The notes: generated by a model not told the origin, from the sequence alone. A stretch of 64,000 nucleotides of DNA from Mikania micrantha (GCA_009363875.1 CM018696.1:93394215-93458214); one strand, 5' to 3'; counted from the first letter of the stretch, positions 1 through 12,830 are shown. Made by a program: numbers and translations.

Positions 1-250
1 CTCTATGATCTTAGCTTTTAAGATCTAAAAATTAGTTTTTATAATTTAACATATTGTTTATTTTTATAGTTTAGCTTTTGGTATTTAGCTTTTAGGGTTT
101 AGGTTTTCTTTTAGGTTTAATTTTAAGGTTTAGATTATGGTTTAGCTTTTAACATTAGGGTTTAGGTTTAGTTTTAGAGTTTGGTTGTTGTTTTTAGTTT
201 TAGAGTTTGGATGTAGCATTTAGCTTTAGGGTTTAGGGTTAAATTTAAGT
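1..250. repeat. Degenerate telomere-like (TTTAGGG-type) repeats
   Basis: Many imperfect copies of TTTAGGG, TTTAGGTTT, TTTAGCTTTT and AGGGTTTAGG follow one another through the first 250 bases. The plant telomere unit is TTTAGGG, so this looks like an old interstitial telomere-like tract or a promoter-type telo-box cluster. It is too degenerate to be a functional telomere. It runs off the left edge, so its full length is unknown. Confidence 0.6.
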
Positions 251-2334
251 TTTGATGAGACTGTTACAACGTATCCGAAATAAATTCGATCGGAGTTCAT
301 TAGAGTTGTCAAATGTCGTCTTTAAATTATTTTTATGATATTTAGGCAAAATCTTGATTTTAGTGAATGTCACCCATCTAATATACAAGGGTATATGTTT
401 GGCTCCCAAAACTATAAAAACCTCTTATACACTTGCTTTTTTTTAAACGGGGGGTTGATGCAACGACAAGACTGTTATATCAGAGTGCAGTGACTGAGTA
501 TCGAATCTCAACCATACACTTATGTTACAATTGCATTTGAAAATGATCAATATTTTTTTGTCTTTCTCATAGTAACGTACAAAATGTTGGAGTAACATGA
601 TAATTAAAATTCTGTCGATTTATAGTAAGTTTTCAAATTATAATCATACGTACATAATCTATACTTATAAATAAGTTTGAATACATGTGTTAGTATATAT
701 TGTCTTATTTATCTTATTTTCACATCTCTTTTATATTAAATGTGATAACACATGTGAGTGTCTCATATCTTCTCATTTTGTCGTATTTCTCTTCTAACAA
801 ATTAATAATATTATATATTTAATATAAATGTAATTGTAGCTAAATATTCTATTATTAACTACATAATAATTATTATCGTTTAATATTTGTAAAATACGGT
901 TTTTAACCTAGTATATTTTATATGCATAAATACACGGGATAATAAGAGGGACAAAAACTAAACTTATTTATGTATATGTCTTGCCGTTCAAAAAAAATTT
1001 ATGTATATGTCTTTCAGCAAGATTCATTGATTCAACCCCCATTATTTAGTTGCTCTGTATATTTTTGTGACTAAAATATATTGATTCCCCCTTTTTATAT
1101 CTTTTCATTTATTTTTAAACTATGTCACATAACTACATAATAGTATAATACTATTTTAGTAATTTAGTCTCTCAAACGATGGCCTGCCCTGTTCTATGCT
1201 TAAAGCCCATAATTACAATGGCTCGAAACTTGTTAGTCCAAACTAAACACTTCTTAGGCTCTTAAGCCCCAACTATCAAAATATGAAGGGGGATTGGGGG
1301 AACGAATATTTTGAATTTTTTTTTTTAAATATATATTAATTTTTGGTCTTACAAAACTAAATAATTCAAAAAGAATAAATCAAAGATGGCTATGTAAGCT
1401 TAGCCGGATAAGAAACAAATTTTATCCTTCATGGAGAAAAATGAAAAAAACACATGAGTCCACAAAACCAATTAATCAAAAAACATGTACATAAAAGCTT
1501 AAATATAATCGCTTAGGAAAGAAGGCAGCTAGATTTAACCTTAAAGTACATGTGGGTCGTGACATATCTGATATTCTGATTTGAAGGTTGAATTTTAACC
1601 TCTTGGGAAATTAGTTGGCCGGATTTTATCCGATGTTTTTTTGATTGATTAGTTTTAGTTTAAAGGGATGGATTATTGTGGTTTGAGAAAAAAAATGAAT
1701 GCTAGATTTTAGCTTTAAAGTACTAGTGACATTCTTTTTTAATTTGTTTTCATTTGAAGGCTGGGTTTGATCCGATATAATTCAATGAAATTATATTTCA
1801 ACCTTCAAGTACACATGACTTTTATGAATAGTTAGTTTTAACTTGAAGATTGACTTTTTATTGTTTATGAAAGAATACGGTAACTTTTAGTCTTTATTTG
1901 ACTTGTTTTGATGGAAAATTTTATTGTGCTAAAGAAACACGTTTTCACATGTGATGTGATGGTAATATTTATTATGCTAAAACAAATATTTGATGGAAAT
2001 CAAATGGTTTTTTCCTTTTAAAGAACAAAACTTGATTTTAACAATTATAGGGGTAAATACTAAATAGTCAAACGATTGACGAGCAAAAAACTAAAACACA
2101 TATAAGTTAGGATGGGAGAAATATAAATTAACAATCAATTGGGATTAATCTTCTCCACTTATAATAAATGTTATGAAAAAAACTCAAAGATTTGAATTAA
2201 TATTGACGAAATTATATGAAATATTGATTTAAAAGTTAGTTATTATAGGATCCCAATCCCATATACATGCATGCATGCGTACGTACATACACACACATCT
2301 AGGGATTATATTATGTGATAACACCATTTTAGAA
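251..2334. other. AT-rich intergenic DNA, no gene seen
   Basis: No supportable gene. Positions about 445-530 share a block (ggttgatgcaacg, then cagagtgcagtgactgagta) with the reverse complement of about 43055-43145, so a dispersed repeat is present. The rest is AT-rich with short poly-A/T runs. Confidence 0.5.
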
Positions 2335-2522
2335 AGATAACACTTTAACTTTGTCATACCTGCTCATTTTTAATCATGACAACAAATGTGTGGTTAACTT
2401 TAAACCACATCAAAGTTGATTATTTTATTCTAAACATGTATTTTTAATATAGTTTAATAAGAACCACACATATTTTGTCATTATTTAAAATAAGTGGCTA
2501 TGAAATAGTTAAAGGGTTATCT
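2335..2522. mobile_element. Short MITE with terminal inverted repeats
   Basis: The left end agataacactttaact (2335-2350) is matched by the reverse complement of the right end (2507-2522), agataaccctttaact, with one mismatch. The interior is AT-rich and non-coding. Size and structure fit a miniature inverted-repeat element of about 190 bp. I could not fix a target-site duplication, so the superfamily is open. Confidence 0.45.
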
Positions 2523-3179
2523 ATATAATATCGGGTTCGCATATGATACAATACATACAGACATACATACATACATAATAGTTTTGATTATTTTGCAAAC
2601 GAGTTAAATAAAGAAATATTAGACAACAAATAATAAAAAAATATCAATTCTTTTATAAAAATCTCATTGTTAAAATGTTCAAATTTGATTATTTTTGCTT
2701 TTCTTAAGGCTTCTTTTTTTAAAAAGGACAAGTTTTAAAATATTTTTTACCTTTAAAAATGTAATTAATTTAGAAAAGAATTCATATTAAAAAAAAGTGT
2801 CTCAAGACATTTTTATTATGTTACTATTATTTTTTAAAAGTTTTATGTTTTACACTTTAAGGTTTTAAGATAAAATTAAAACTTTTATCTCATATTAGTT
2901 TTGATTTTTAAAATCACGTTTTTATCATGTTTAATATTATGTGACCATCACAATACTCGTGATAAACAATTAATTACAATATATTATCATGCATGTATGT
3001 CTATTTAAATTTTATGAAGAATCATTTTACTACACTTCGTTGAGTGGAGTTATAACATGCTCGTGAATATGTATGTATGAGTTATTTTGCTCTATATATG
3101 TAACCTGTAAAATATCTTTTACTGGTTATTTATTTATTTATTTTAAGTGAATGCAAAATAATTTTTTTTGTGTGATTAA
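2523..3179. other. AT-rich intergenic DNA with short CATA repeats
   Basis: Contains a short (CATA)n run near 2560-2576 and poly-A/T tracts. I see no gene. Confidence 0.5.
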
Positions 3180-3767
3180 AACAATGATTTCAAACCCAGA
3201 CCGGACTGGCTGATATAGGTTTGGAAGCAAAAACGATCCAGTTATGCGTTTAAACCGTTTCTAAAGAAACTGGCCGGTCCAACCAGAGATCGGCAACTTA
3301 AGGACCGCGAGCATTATTACTATTTTGCCCTTCAAAATTAACCCTAGTATTTATGAATGTGCGCCAGAAATCGGAGACCCCCAAATCCATTTCTAAATTA
3401 TCGCGTTTTGTTCCCTGCTACCGGCTGCGAACGGCTGCAAGTCTGCAAACTGCGGCGGCGACGATCGACCGGAGGAAACCGACAACCATAATCAGCCAAT
3501 TCTCTTTACACAGGTAAGCGACGTGGGATTGTCCGGTTCTTAAATCCGGTCGGACCGATCCGACCGGTCCGCCACTGATGGTTTAAAAAAACATTGGTTA
3601 AAACTTAAATACGAATCATACCCCTGGATGTAAGATTAGGGTTTATAGTCGCGTTCGTTCACACTCCTCGCTAGGGCTTCATATTCTGTTCTTCGTTTCT
3701 GGGTTTCGTTCTTCGTTTCAAGGGTTTCATATTCTGTTCTTCGTTTATAGGGTTTGTTAATCACTCG
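3180..3767 (+). promoter_or_regulatory. Upstream region and probable 5' UTR of CCT8
   Basis: Less AT-rich than its surroundings. A C/G-rich stretch ends in a good donor (cacag then gtaagc) near 3512, so it could be a non-coding first exon, or a captured exon inside a MITE-like repeat (CCGGTCC-rich ends near 3195-3340 and 3530-3595). Close to the ATG the leader has an internal duplication: catattctgttcttcgttt occurs at about 3680 and again at about 3728, typical of plant housekeeping leaders. No TATA box can be assigned with confidence. Confidence 0.4.
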
Positions 3768-6700
3768 ATGGGGCTCCAGAGTCAAGCTTACGGTATCCAG
3801 TCAATGCTCAAGGAAGGGCACAAACATCTTTCTGGATTAGATGAAGCTGTTATTAAGAATATCGACGCTTGTAAACAACTTTCTACCATTACCAGAACTT
3901 CTCTTGGTCCCAACGGTATGCATTTTCAATCATTAATGAAAGTGATTGATTTATCGTTGCGTCACTGGAGTGTGAAAGATCTATAATTTTTATTGGATAA
4001 ACGTGTTTGACTGGTTATATTTCGTTTTGTAAGATTAGAATTTCAGTAAACAATCTGGTCATACCGAAAGCTTAGTTTGTTTCTAGATGCGTTGTTTTTA
4101 CCCATTTTTTTTAATGAGATCTAAATGAAATAGTTTGTCATTGAAGTTTGTAGTTTGCGTATAATCCTGTCATTTACTTGTAAGGGCCTGCTACATTTTT
4201 AGTTTGATGTATAAAACGTAGAAACATCGGTCAGAGTGAAATGATAATATTACTGTAATTCATAAGACAAGTTTGGGTGTTTGGGATTTTCTGTTTTCCA
4301 TGAATAATTGATTGATCGATGCATCTTGATATATTTTAGATATTTGCATGAATCTTATGTATGATCTAATTAAAATGAATGGTATTGCTATTTTTTACCT
4401 TTATGTTTTATTATGCTGGTCTGTTGCTTATCGTGTTTTATTAAAATGAAAGGTATTGCTGTTGTTTATTGTGTTAGGTATGAATAAAATGGTTATCAAT
4501 CATCTGGACAAGCTTTTTGTGACAAGTGATACTGCAACCATTGTGAATGAACTTGAGATTCAGCATCCTGCAGCCAAAATTTTAGTACTGGCAGGGAAAG
4601 CACAGCAGGAGGAAATTGGTGATGGAGCCAACCTGGTAGTTTCTTTAGCAGGGGAGCATCTCCAGGGTGCAGAAGAACTTATAAGGATGGGACTGCATCC
4701 CAGTGATATCATTATTGGATACACAAAAGCAAGTAACAAGGTTTGTTGCCTCAAACACTAATTAAATTATACATTAAGTACGCATTACACAATTTGAGTT
4801 TTTACTACAGGCTGTTGAGATCTTAGAAGGATTGGTTGAGGAAGGTTCCAACACTATGGATGTGAGGAATAAAGATGAAGTTATTTTGAGGATGAAAGCT
4901 GCCGTTGCTAGCAAACAATATGGACAAGAGGATATTCTGTGCCCTCTTATTGCAGATGTACTTTATTTCTTCTTGTTGATCAAATAATTCTTTAATGTTA
5001 GGCCAACATTTTAAAAAGGTTAAATGTTCATGATTCTTGTGCTAATTCTTCACGTCAGGCATGCATCCAAGTTTGCCCAAAGAACCCAATAAACTTCAAT
5101 GTTGATAACGTGAGAGTTGCAAAACTCTTGGGTGGAGGTTTGCATAATTGTACCACAGTGAGAGGCATGGTTCTAAAAGGTGACACTGTGGGGAGTATTA
5201 AGAGAATAGAGAAAGCAAAGGTGGGTAATTCTTTCCGGAACTAAGCTTAGCTCAAATTATGTGTATAAGTGTACGTGTATGTTTACATGTATATGATATG
5301 TATAGGTGTGTCTGTTTTATCGATTGCATTGAAAATACATGTGGCTGAACAAGTGTGCTGGATAGGTGTGTGTGTTTTATTGATTGCATTGATAAAAGTT
5401 GTTCGTGTTAGCTAATGAACATGTTATTGTATTTTTGTTTTGAGTTGTATGAATATTTTTTTTATTGGGATGATCAACTTCAAACGATAACTTTGAGCCG
5501 GGGACTCTTTCGGAGCAGCCTCACTATCCCAATTGGGACAGGGGTAAGGTTTGTATCTATCATTCCCCCCCAGACCCTGCTGAAAAGTGGGAATATATTG
5601 GGTAAGGTTGTTGTTGTTGTTGTATGAATATTTAGTGTGTTAAATATGATTATAAATTTTTGTTGCTAGAATAATATTCTGATTTGCTATGAGCAAGAGG
5701 TTTGCATTTCAATAAACTTTTGGTGACTTACAACATGTTTGACCCGTTTACTTGTTTGTTAGATAATTTTGTTAATTTTTTACATGTGACCTGTTTGAGA
5801 TATCACGTAACCCTGATTGACCTTTCTGGGTATAAGTTGTGAATAGGCTCCCTTGCAAAGGATAATAGGTTAAGTTGTGTGCCCCATTTCCGATGCCTGC
5901 ATATAATGTATATATGTGTGGGCCCTCAAGAGGCAAAACTAAAATTGAACTAATTTTAACGTTATTTTACTTATTTTTGTGAAAAAACGTTAAAAGCGTT
6001 GGAATGATTAACTTCAAACGATAACTTTGAGCCACTTTGAGCCAGGGACTCTTTCAGAGCAGCCTCTATCCCAACTGGGATAGGAGTAAGGTTTGTCTTC
6101 ATCCTTTCGCCCCAGACCCCACTGAAGAGTGGGAATATACTGGGTAAGTTTTGTGTGCGGACGAGATAATTTATAGAGATGATCATTCAAGCATCACATT
6201 ACAATGAAATGGAACACAAAACAAACAAACAAACAAGCATACCCGGTGAAATCCCACTTAAAATAGGGTCGGGGGGGAGGAATGAAAACAAACCTTATCC
6301 CTACCCGCAGGAGGGTAGAGAGGCTGCTTCAGAAGAGACCCTCAGAGTGGCCTCGGCTCATGAAAAACTTTTTTTTTTTTTAGTTAATGCTAAATCTAAC
6401 TGCTGCCTTTTCTTTCTTATTGGACTGTTGTATAACTTTTCTGTGCAATCTAATGATTTGTTAGAGTAAATAATCTGAAAATGTTTACTGGTTTGGCAGG
6501 TGGTTGTGATAGCTGGTGGTGTTGACACAACTGCAACTGAGACCAAAGGAACTGTGCTAATTCACAGTGCTGAGCAGGTTCAGTATGCAATTCCTGATTT
6601 ATTGTTCGATTTTTTTTAGTAGAATTCAGACTGTCATAGCAATGTGTGTGTCCCATTTTCAAGTAGTTGCAATAAGCAACCTCCATTTTTATGTACAATT

Positions 6701-8589
6701 AAGAAAGACCTATAACTTATTGATATTAGCTGCTGGAGTTCACAGTTAATAATTTGCACTTGGGAATTCTTTACTACAGCTTGAAAACTATGCTAAAACT
6801 GAAGAAGCAAAGGTTGAAGAGCTGATCAAAGCAGTTGCAGACTCTGGTGCAAAGGTCATAGTTAGTGGTGCAGCTGTAGGAGAGATGGCTCTGCATTTTT
6901 GTGAGCGTTACAAGTATGATCAAAATCTTTAATTGGTTGTATGATTTATTTATTTATTACTCTGTAATGTTGAATGGTTTTTGATTTGAAAGTTGAACAG
7001 TGCGCTTATGAATATCAATTTAAAATTTGTATTAACATACAGGATCATGGTTTTAAAAATTGGGTCCAAGTTTGAACTTCGCCGGTTTTGCCGCACAACT
7101 GGTGCTGTCGCTCTTGTAAGTAGCAGAAGATGTTTCATATTATAATATAATGTAGTGTTAATCAAGCAATCAGCCATTTGTAATAGCAAATACTTATTTG
7201 AAATAACAGTTGAAGCTTGGGAGTGCTGTAAATCCTGATGATCTTGGGTATGTTGACTCCATTTCGGTTGAGGAGATTGGTGGTGCAAGGGTAACATTCA
7301 ACTATTTATTCTTTCATTTTTGTTTTATGATGCTTTTTTATATATATTTTTTAATTATAACTTTAACTAACATGTTTGGAGTTTATTTATTTGGGTTTAG
7401 GTAACTGTTGTAAAAAACGAACAAGGCGGGAACTCAGTGACAACTGTTTTGCTGCGAGCAAGCACTGATAGCATACTGGATGATCTAGAGAGGGCTGTTG
7501 ATGATGGTGTCAATACTTACAAGGTCTGTCTGACACTTGATTATTAGTTTTTATATTTTTTTCCACGCTCTTTTTCCACGCTCTCAACAGTCTCTCTGTC
7601 TCTGTGTATCCAGGCATTGTGCAGGGACAGTAGAATTGTACCAGGAGCTGCAGCCACTGAAATTGAATTAGCCAGAAAATTAAAGGAATTTTCCTTTTCA
7701 GAAACAGGGTAGGGTATATGCTTCAATGGATTTCATTGTAGGGTGTATTCATTTATTTTTGTTATCATGTATTGCAGATTAGATCAGTATGCTATTGCAA
7801 AGTTTGGTGAGAGCTTTGAAATGATACCAAAAACCTTGGCTGAAAATGCTGGGCTTAATGCCATGGAGATCATATCTAGTTTATACGCAGATCATTCATC
7901 CGGAAACGTTAAAGTTGGTATAGACTTGGAAACAGGAGCATGTAAGGATGTCTCTACATTGAATATATGGGATCTTTATGTCACGAAGTAAGCAGTCTCT
8001 CTGGCTCCTTATTACTACCATAGTTCAAAACTCTGTGTGATTACTTGATGCTTTCAAAACTCAAATTCACAGCTACTTATTTTAGACAAAAACAAAAATA
8101 TAAGATGTGTAACATGTTTAATTGTTATCTTTTTAGGTTCCATGCTCTCAAGTATGCTGCAGATGCAGTGTGTACTGTTCTACGTGTTGATCAGGTACTT
8201 GATATACACTTTTTAATATATATTCTTCATTTGGTTTTGTTTTTCTGGATTTTTATCTGTAATTTGTCCTGTTGGCTTAACTGAATTCTGTAGATACACG
8301 GAGTTATGATTTTAAGTTAGAAAAACTATACCTCATAGTCTTTTCATTATATGAGCATGTTGTAAATTAAATCCTATATATATTTATGTTTCCAAAAAGC
8401 TGAGTGATACATGAATAATCCTTTTTTTTCTTGTTCTTTTCAAATCAGAGTAGAGTTGTGTTTTGGGTGCTGATTTAGAAATGGAATTACAAATACGCAT
8501 TTTGTTTTGAAATGCAGATAATAATGTCAAAACCAGCTGGTGGGCCAGGTAGAAGAGATCAACCGGCAGGAATGGACAATGAAGATTAG
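3768..8589 (+). CDS. CCT8: T-complex protein 1 subunit theta (CCT8), 13 exons
   Basis: Subunit of the cytosolic group II chaperonin CCT/TRiC, which folds actin, tubulin and other proteins in an ATP-driven double ring. Coding exons: 3768-3915, 4478-4740, 4811-4957, 5059-5220, 6500-6577, 6780-6913, 7043-7115, 7210-7290, 7401-7523, 7614-7708, 7778-7987, 8137-8194, 8518-8589. They join in frame into 547 residues, the usual CCT-theta length, and every junction is GT-AG. Recognisable stretches include the N-terminal YGIQSMLKEGHKHLSGLDEA, TSLGPNGMNKMV, the ATP-site segment EEIGDGAN, ELRRFCRTTGAVAL, LDDLERAVDDGVNTYK and the C-terminal IIMSKPAGGPGRRD. Intron 4 (5221-6499) has grown by three Au-like SINE insertions. 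No break is seen, so it should be functional. I am very sure of the family; single exon edges are by eye. Confidence 0.97.
5459..5619 (+). mobile_element. 5'-truncated Au-like SINE in CCT8 intron 4
   Basis: The body carries the family core (gccggggactctttcgg, ccccagaccctgctgaaaag, gggaatatattgggtaag) and ends in a TTG repeat, the mark of Au-type SINEs. It is flanked by a perfect 14 bp target-site duplication, ttgtatgaatattt, at 5445-5458 and 5620-5633. Compared with the ~280 bp copies at 18810 and 20519 it lacks roughly the first 120 bases, so it is a 5'-truncated but genuine insertion. Confidence 0.85.
5881..6150 (+). mobile_element. Near full-length Au-like SINE in CCT8 intron 4
   Basis: Starts at gccccatttccgatg and has the upstream half (atgtatatatgtgtgggccc, then acgttaaaagcgtt) as well as the core (actttgagccagggactctt, cagaccccactgaagagtgg, atactgggtaag). 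It aligns over its length with the copies at 18810 and 20519. The flanks ttgtgt (5875-5880) and ttgtgtg (about 6151) may be a worn duplication but are not convincing. Confidence 0.75.
6220..6360 (-). mobile_element. Diverged Au-like SINE, reverse orientation
   Basis: On the minus strand this reads as the SINE core (gaagcagcctctctaccc, ggataaggtttgttttcat, cccgaccctattttaagtgg) followed by a TTTG-type tail (the acaaacaaacaaacaa run at about 6220-6236 on plus). More diverged than the other copies, so probably older. No clear target-site duplication. Confidence 0.6.
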
Positions 8590-9239
8590 GCATGATGTGT
8601 TCTAAAACATAAAATGTTAATTGTTTGCCTGGTTGGTTGGATGGTTTACAATGAGTGAGTTTGCTTGTTCCCTTTGTTAGTATAAAAGATTATTGACTTG
8701 GGGGATTTTTTTTGGGTTATTTGTGGGCATTTGATTGATGATCAAAGTGGTGGATGGTTTTCTTTCATCTATTAATTAATTCAGGTGCTCAAAGACTTCA
8801 TTCGTATTTCCTAGCATCCAAGTTTGACTTCCGTTTTTTTAATTTTACGTTTATTTTAGCAAGTCTTTCATTTTATCCTAGTCTGCTAGTTGAAGAAGCT
8901 GTTAGGTGCTAACAAATAACAAATGTTTATCTATTGACAACAAGTCAATCATTCAATTGCAAGTCTCTCCCAATCAATTGATTCAAATGCGATTATCAAT
9001 TGCTTGCAACTCTGCTGCAATATTGCTTGACAAAAGATTTACTTGCGATTGTCAGCTAGTCTCAAATTCAGGTCTAGGTTGTGGTTTTCATATCTTGAAC
9101 AAGGGTTTAGCAACAATCATTGCCAAAAACAGAGGTAATAACGAAGGTAACAATATTCCAGCATTACGATCATAGAAGTAAGTTCAACAATGTACAAGTG
9201 TCTGTTATTGTAGCAAATTACACATCTTGAGCAATCAAG
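8590..9239. other. CCT8 3' region and intergenic DNA
   Basis: Probable 3' UTR then intergenic sequence. No polyadenylation signal can be singled out with confidence and I see no further gene. Confidence 0.4.
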
Positions 9240-9420
9240 ATGGAATCATTTATGGATGCTCATGGAACCTGGGATGCCATAGTTACACCTGTTGGAGTTG
9301 ATGTTGATGTCAACATCAAGAAGAAAGCAAGAGCTTTTATCTTCTAGGCATTGCAAAAGATTATTTGTTGCAGATAGCAAGTCATTTGCTGGGTTATCAC
9401 ATTTGGAGTATTGGCTTCTA
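9240..9420 (+). pseudogene. Remnant of copia-type retrotransposon gag (UBN2-like)
   Basis: From 9240 the frame reads MESFMDAHGTWDAIV, then VNIKKKARAFIF, and stops at 9345-9347. A frameshift later it continues as DYLLQIASHLLGYHIWS. This matches the familiar gag pattern of Ty1/copia elements: a (W)EAFMDAHxLWxAI block, then KKARAxIFQAL and LLQIAxxKTAKEVW. It has an in-frame stop and at least one frameshift. No LTRs, protease or RT are recognisable around it, so it is a relic. Confidence 0.55.
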
Positions 9421-12319
9421 TGGAAGGAGGTTCAATTGGGCCAGGCAAATATGTAGGTGTTGGAAACAGTACTGGTTTCCTGCAACTTTATTCACAGGTT
9501 TAGTATGCAGGGGGTCCAGGAGGGGTGGTCTGATGTTTTGCTTATCATTTGTGCCAATTTTGCTCACACTAATTGGCATATAGGCTATAATGATATTGGT
9601 TTGATTATAGAAATTTGGATGAAGATTTTAGGGGAATATAAGGAGTATTGCAGGGAGTTTTTTTGAGCCCAATTGGGGTAAGAAGATGCGTAATAGGGAC
9701 CCAGATATTGCTCGGATATGGTTATTCCTTGGATTGGTTTTAAATCTTATTATAAGTACTGCAATGATTGGAGAGTTAACTTCAGGAGTAGGGGGTGGTT
9801 TAGGGACTGGATAGGTAGCAGTAACTAATGGACCTGCGTGCAGGGCCTTCCTACAAGAATGGGCTGTGGCATGACGATGTTGAAGGCACTCGGGGGGCGC
9901 AGGAATGGCATGGTGCCAGGTCTGAATTGGCCTGGGAATGGCAGAGAGAGGGGCGTGAAGGTTATTGGGCATGTTAGGTGGTCCTACTATGCAACTTTCT
10001 ATGAATTTTTAGCTTATCTAGGGGCCAACAAGGTTATGGACTTTTGGAAGGTTTTGGGCCCCCTCCGTAAGACAGAAGATGGAGAAAAAAAAATGATTTT
10101 AAAAATGGGCTGGTTTGACATCATTAGCATTCCTTGGGCTACCGGCTGGGCTTTGGTAGGATTGTTCGGTTAAGCGCAAGTATCAACAGGGCTTGAACCA
10201 GGGACTGCAGCTGTTGGAGCTGCCATAAGAGGGGAGTCAGTGCTGCCCCTGGCGACATGGACTTGGCCATAAGAAATTTGCAGGTTACCAGATCAATGCT
10301 GGATGATCATGTGAAGAAAGGTGTGAATTTTACAAACTATTTACTAGGGGTTTGCATTGTCTGGATAGAAGGATTAAAGCCATCATATATGTTGACTTTT
10401 AAGTTTTAATTTGGCCAAACTACTGGTGGCATCTTTTGGACCAGTAATCTTGTAGAGGGAAAAATGGGTATTTTGTGGGGTATGTTTGATATTAACCAGA
10501 GTTGGAGTAGCAGATTCAGGTACGAGACTTGGATTTTGGTTTGGTTGACTTTCAATGGTTGTAAACCCGTTAGTTCATTTCTTAATGTTTGAATAATTAG
10601 TTGTAAACCCTTGTATTTATGTAAACTCAAAATATAGTGAAATACAATTCGATTGAATCTGTTTATAAAAACCCTATTTTAGCGTCATAGTTTACTTCCG
10701 TTGTCTTACTTCCGATTCTACGAACGTGCCTTTGGCTGGAGACTGTGCTGCTCTAATATGAAGCTGAACATTGGTTTGCTACACTTCTTGCACAAGAACT
10801 AATTATTTGTTCAAACTAATTTAAATTCGAAGGTATGTATGGATTTTCTGTCAGCCCTAGTTTTTCAATCGAATTTATTTATACTTGTTACTATATCTTA
10901 TTTTGCGTTATTTCTTTTCTGCCACCTGTCATCTCTCTGGCTTACCACCATCTTTTTGTGTCCCCTCCAACTTTTCCCACAAATCCCAGTCTTCGTTTGC
11001 AACCCCTCCTCCACAAAATCGCTGGTGTCAACGTTCCTACATGCTACAGTTGCCGTTATCTCCACCGTTGTTTCCCTCCTCCACACAGCTGTTCTGTTAC
11101 CATTGTTGTCAGTGTTCCTGCATCTGTCGTCTCACCTCCTTCGCCTACATTGTCCTATTCGTTTTCAGATAAGCGTCATCGCCTATTCTTCAACAATCAA
11201 AACGTCTTCTCCAAGATTTTCACCTTCTTCTTCTAATTAGGTGCGTTTTCTTCTTCGTCCCCAAGATTCTTCCTTTACTGTGGATGATTTTTGTTTTTTG
11301 ATATGGGTTTTCGTGCATTTGAATTGGGAATTTCTGATTTTCTTATTTGGTTCGGCAAGATGTTAATTAGGTTTCAAGTTGTTAATTATGGTTCAAAATT
11401 GGGGTTTTTTCTCCTTGTAGAAACATCATGTGACTTGAATGATTTGAACAATAACGACATTTGATCAATTTTTTGGGTTTTGATTGAAACTAATTGTTGG
11501 GGGTGAATATTGTGAATAGAAATCGTAATGTATACTACAACAGTACAATGTTCCTCCTTGCTTTGTTTTTTTTCTTTTTTTCGGTTTTCATTGTTGATCT
11601 TCTTTTTGTTGTTTGGTGGGTAAATGAGTGTTTATAACTGCAGGTACAAAAGTTTTTCACCTTTTTTGAAGTGGTTGTAATGATATTTCATAAAAAAGAT
11701 CTTTAGCGACCATTTAGAAAATCTTGAAAATTGTCGGAATATCTGAAAATCGATTAAAAGCAGATGCGCAATTTGGTAAGTGATTGGTCATAAAACTCAT
11801 TAATATTCATGCAATCATGCATGTGTAATCTACTTTCATGGAATCAGTTAGAACCAAAAACAGTTAAAAAGTTGATATTTGATTTATCAACCAGATTTCT
11901 TATTTTCAAAATCTGTAATTGTTGTTACTTCAATTGATTTTTGTTAAAATTCATATTTTACAAAAAACAGTGAGTATTTAGTGGTTTCATGTTATGGAGG
12001 ACTCAATCGAATGAGTTATAATGTGTGTTACACCGGCCGCTAAACGTATGTCAAGTGTATTGTTGAATGAATGAAAATATTTTACTAATAATATGCTATT
12101 AAATAAATACGAACCTTTAGTTTTTAGTTTAATTTTGTTTTTATTTTATTGTTGTTTTTATTTTATGCAAGTTTTATTTAAATGTAATGGAACTTTATTT
12201 TCTAATATAATTAATCTGTTTTATATTTATTTATTAATATATTTGTAGATTAAAAATAAAATATGTTTAAAACAAAAATAGAAAAACAAATGATGATGTG
12301 GAGGACTGGAAGTGGCACA
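9421..12319. other. Unassigned intergenic DNA, probably old transposon remains
   Basis: 9421-10330 is richer in G than the neighbourhood and has only short broken frames; it may continue the copia relic but I recognise nothing. 10830-11240 is CT-rich and open in two plus frames at once, which points to biased composition rather than coding. 11241-12319 is AT-rich. No gene supported. Confidence 0.4.
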
Positions 12320-12830
12320 AACGACAAAATTTAACTATCTAGGATCGTTCGTCCGTCTAGAGTGATAGATGCATTGAGTCATTGACTGCGGCGTAGCCCA
12401 TCGTGTCCAGGCATGTTAGAAAAAATGGACAACAACTACAAGCATTTTATATGACAGGAGATTCTCATAAAAACTAAAAGGTAAGTTCTATAGAGTTGCA
12501 GTTAGACCATTGATGACGTATGGAAGCGATTGTTGATCAATCAAAAAGATTCAAGAGCGAAAGTTTGAAACAACAGAGATGTTGATGCTCAGATGGATGT
12601 GTTGGCACACAAGGCTTGATCAGATAAAGAATTAAGTGATTAGGGAAATATTAGGAGTAGTGTGCATCTCATATAGGGTAATGAAATGAAGATTGCGATC
12701 GTTCGGTCATATGAGGTTAAGAAACGTGTTGGTGCTAGTACATAGAGTAGAGAACCTTACTATAGAGGGATAGATGTGTGGGGCTGACCTAGGATGCGTA
12801 GACGATGGACATGTTGAATTGTGTTAACAA
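12320..12830 (+). pseudogene. LINE (non-LTR retrotransposon) reverse-transcriptase C-terminal relic
   Basis: Piecewise translation gives FNYLGSFV, then KFYRVAVRP-like with MTYGSDC, QERKFETTEMLMLRWMCWHT, RLDQIKN and VIREILGV, then LRSFGHMRLRN. This is the well-known order at the C-terminal end of plant LINE reverse transcriptases (FxYLGS, FYRxxVRPxxLYGxECW, MRMLRWMCGxTRxDxIRN, IRxxxGVAP, LRWFGHVxRR). It has several stops and frameshifts, so it is a dead fragment. The 5' part of the LINE is not recognisable upstream. Confidence 0.75.

Noticed and set aside
4560..4754. Minus-strand open frame opposite CCT8 exon 2
   Set aside because: Shadow of the real exon, which aligns to CCT theta throughout.
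9421..10330. G-rich stretch that might be a gene
   Set aside because: Only short frames in conflicting phases, no recognisable motif or consistent splice pattern.
10835..11240. Two overlapping 133-residue plus-strand open frames
   Set aside because: Two frames open at once over CT-rich DNA, no domain, no splice or start context; composition bias explains it.
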